Source: Streptomyces galbus (GTDB taxonomy: Bacteria > Actinomycetota > Actinomycetes > Streptomycetales > Streptomycetaceae). From it: a stretch of DNA of 64,000 bases. Position 1 is the stretch's first letter. Each line of letters begins with the position of its first letter. The position numbers and the translations under genes are program-made. Below, one piece after another: positions 63,124 to 64,000 of the stretch. A model generated the notes under the pieces. It saw nothing but the letters and a program-made list of their open reading frames with translations, did not search any database and was not told the DNA's origin. The DNA lies in assembly GCF_005280195.1 (NCBI RefSeq), contig NZ_SZPR01000001.1, positions 62,001 to 126,000 of the forward strand, in the 5' to 3' direction.

Positions 63124-64000
63124 TTACCGCGGCAGCACCACGACGTACGCGGCCGGGTCCCGGTCGGTCGCCGCCATCAGCGCCGTGCGGATCACCGCCG
63201 CCTGCTGTTCCATCGCGTCGCGCAGCTTGCGCGGGGTGACGTGCACGACCGTGATGCCCAGCCGCTCCAGGTGCTCGCGCTTGCGGGCGTACTCCGACCA
63301 CAGCGCGTCCTCGTCCTGGCGGGGCGCGCGGGTGTCCAGCTCCACCGCGACCGCCTGCTCCGGCCAGTACGCGTCCAGGCCGCCGAGGTGCGGTCCGCCG
63401 GGCAGCCGCAGGTCGACGTTCCACACCGGGTCCGGCAGGCCGTACTCGCGGACCATGCGGTAGAGCCGTTCCTCGGCGATCGCCCGCCCCTCCGCCAGCA
63501 GCGAGTCCACCGCGTCCACCACGTGCGGCCGGGCGAGCAGCTTGGCCCGGGTCAGCTCCCGCACCACCGCGGCCGGTTCGCAGTGACCGCCGCGCACCGC
63601 CTCGGTCAGCAGCCGCCGCACCGCCCCCGCGTCCGTCAGCTCCGCCACCGCGTCGGCCAGCGCCCGCGGCACCGGCGCCACCGGGACGCCCGTCACCTGC
63701 TCGGGCGCGGGCAGCTCGGCGGTGCGCACGATCCGCGCGCACCCCGTCGAGCGCAGCCGGCGCAGCCGCGGCACCAGGACGTCGACCCGCTCCAGGGACA
63801 GCAGCGGGGGAGCGCCGGAGAAGCCGTGGAGGTTCAGGGCCGCCAGGCCGGTGATCATCGCGTCGGCGTAGGCCGCCCGGTGCGGGCCGCCCGCGCCCGG
63901 CTGGACCGGCACCGCGGGGGAGGCGGTCTGCCGGGCGGCGTAGAGCAGCACCGCGTGCAGGCGCTCCTCGCTGGTGGGCGGCCCGGGGTGGAGCAGGTAC
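63124..64000 (-). CDS. Nuclease-like protein (PD-(D/E)XK / AbiEi-DUF559 type), 5' truncated
   Basis: The reading frame is open to the window edge, with 292 codons visible. The C-terminal third looks like a small endonuclease-like domain (LDAYWPEQAVAVELDTRAPR, then ARKREHLERLGITVVHVTPR), the pattern seen in DUF559/VSR-like proteins. The N-terminal part (YADAMITGLAALNLHGF; RRLRSTGCARIVRTAEL) resembles the AbiEi-like helix-turn-helix/antitoxin part of such proteins. The real start is outside the window. Possible roles are defence or regulation; the key catalytic residues cannot be verified by eye. Confidence 0.7.
   Translation of the reverse strand, partial: YLLHPGPPTSEERLHAVLLYAARQTASPAVPVQPGAGGPHRAAYADAMITGLAALNLHGFSGAPPLLSLERVDVLVPRLRRLRSTGCARIVRTAELPAPEQVTGVPVAPVPRALADAVAELTDAGAVRRLLTEAVRGGHCEPAAVVRELTRAKLLARPHVVDAVDSLLAEGRAIAEERLYRMVREYGLPDPVWNVDLRLPGGPHLGGLDAYWPEQAVAVELDTRAPRQDEDALWSEYARKREHLERLGITVVHVTPRKLRDAMEQQAAVIRTALMAATDRDPAAYVVVLPR

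Overview
The window is a high-GC actinobacterial chromosome segment, almost certainly from Streptomyces. The signs are the very high third-position GC, many GTG/TTG starts, a chaplin beside a melC tyrosinase operon, a sporulation-type second SSB, and actinobacterial families (PknG/GlnX, HelR, TQXA/LAETG surface protein). From memory the gene order resembles the S. coelicolor stretch around SCO2701 down to SCO2640, but no alignment was run.

Layout. 1-3.7 kb: three small exported proteins (the first truncated by the window edge), melC1-melC2 and a convergent chaplin. 3.9-8.0 kb: a DMT exporter plus M20-type amidohydrolase operon, then a TrmB/LuxR regulator flanked by an exported peptide and a divergent 84-aa protein. 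8.0-9.6 kb: two orphan genes in a less GC-rich patch beside a tRNA-Arg(UCU). 9.9-16.5 kb: two tandem dynamin-like GTPases, ssbB with DnaA boxes upstream, and a sortase-anchored thioester protein. 16.7-21 kb: ettA, a thioesterase pair, a truncated haemoglobin and a PCMT-like methyltransferase. 21-32 kb: a seven-gene minus-strand signalling operon (glnX, glnH, coiled-coil ORF, pknG, PP2C phosphatase, VWA protein, FHA protein). 32.3-34.6 kb: helR with a rifamycin-associated element. 34.7-41.5 kb: the csnR-csnEFGHK chitosan-oligosaccharide operon with its operator. 41.6-50.9 kb: MscS channel, HNH protein, malQ, a small membrane protein, a TetR/FAD-monooxygenase divergon with a striking operator array, and a MarR/EamA divergon. 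51-64 kb: pepN, a DUF1203 protein, asd, an ECF sigma factor with its partner, a large S8 protease, a Nudix hydrolase, a Tat-exported metallophosphoesterase and a truncated nuclease-like ORF.

How it works together. The 21-32 kb operon holds every part of a phospho-signalling circuit: ligand-binding protein and transmembrane partner (GlnH/GlnX), kinase, phosphatase, phosphothreonine reader (FHA) and a VWA scaffold. The csn operon is a self-contained uptake and catabolism unit with its own ROK repressor. Several genes (chpG, melC, ssbB, possibly the GTPases) belong to development. The clearest regulatory DNA is the seven-copy 16-bp operator array between the TetR and monooxygenase genes, the CsnR box, the RAE, and the MarR palindromes.
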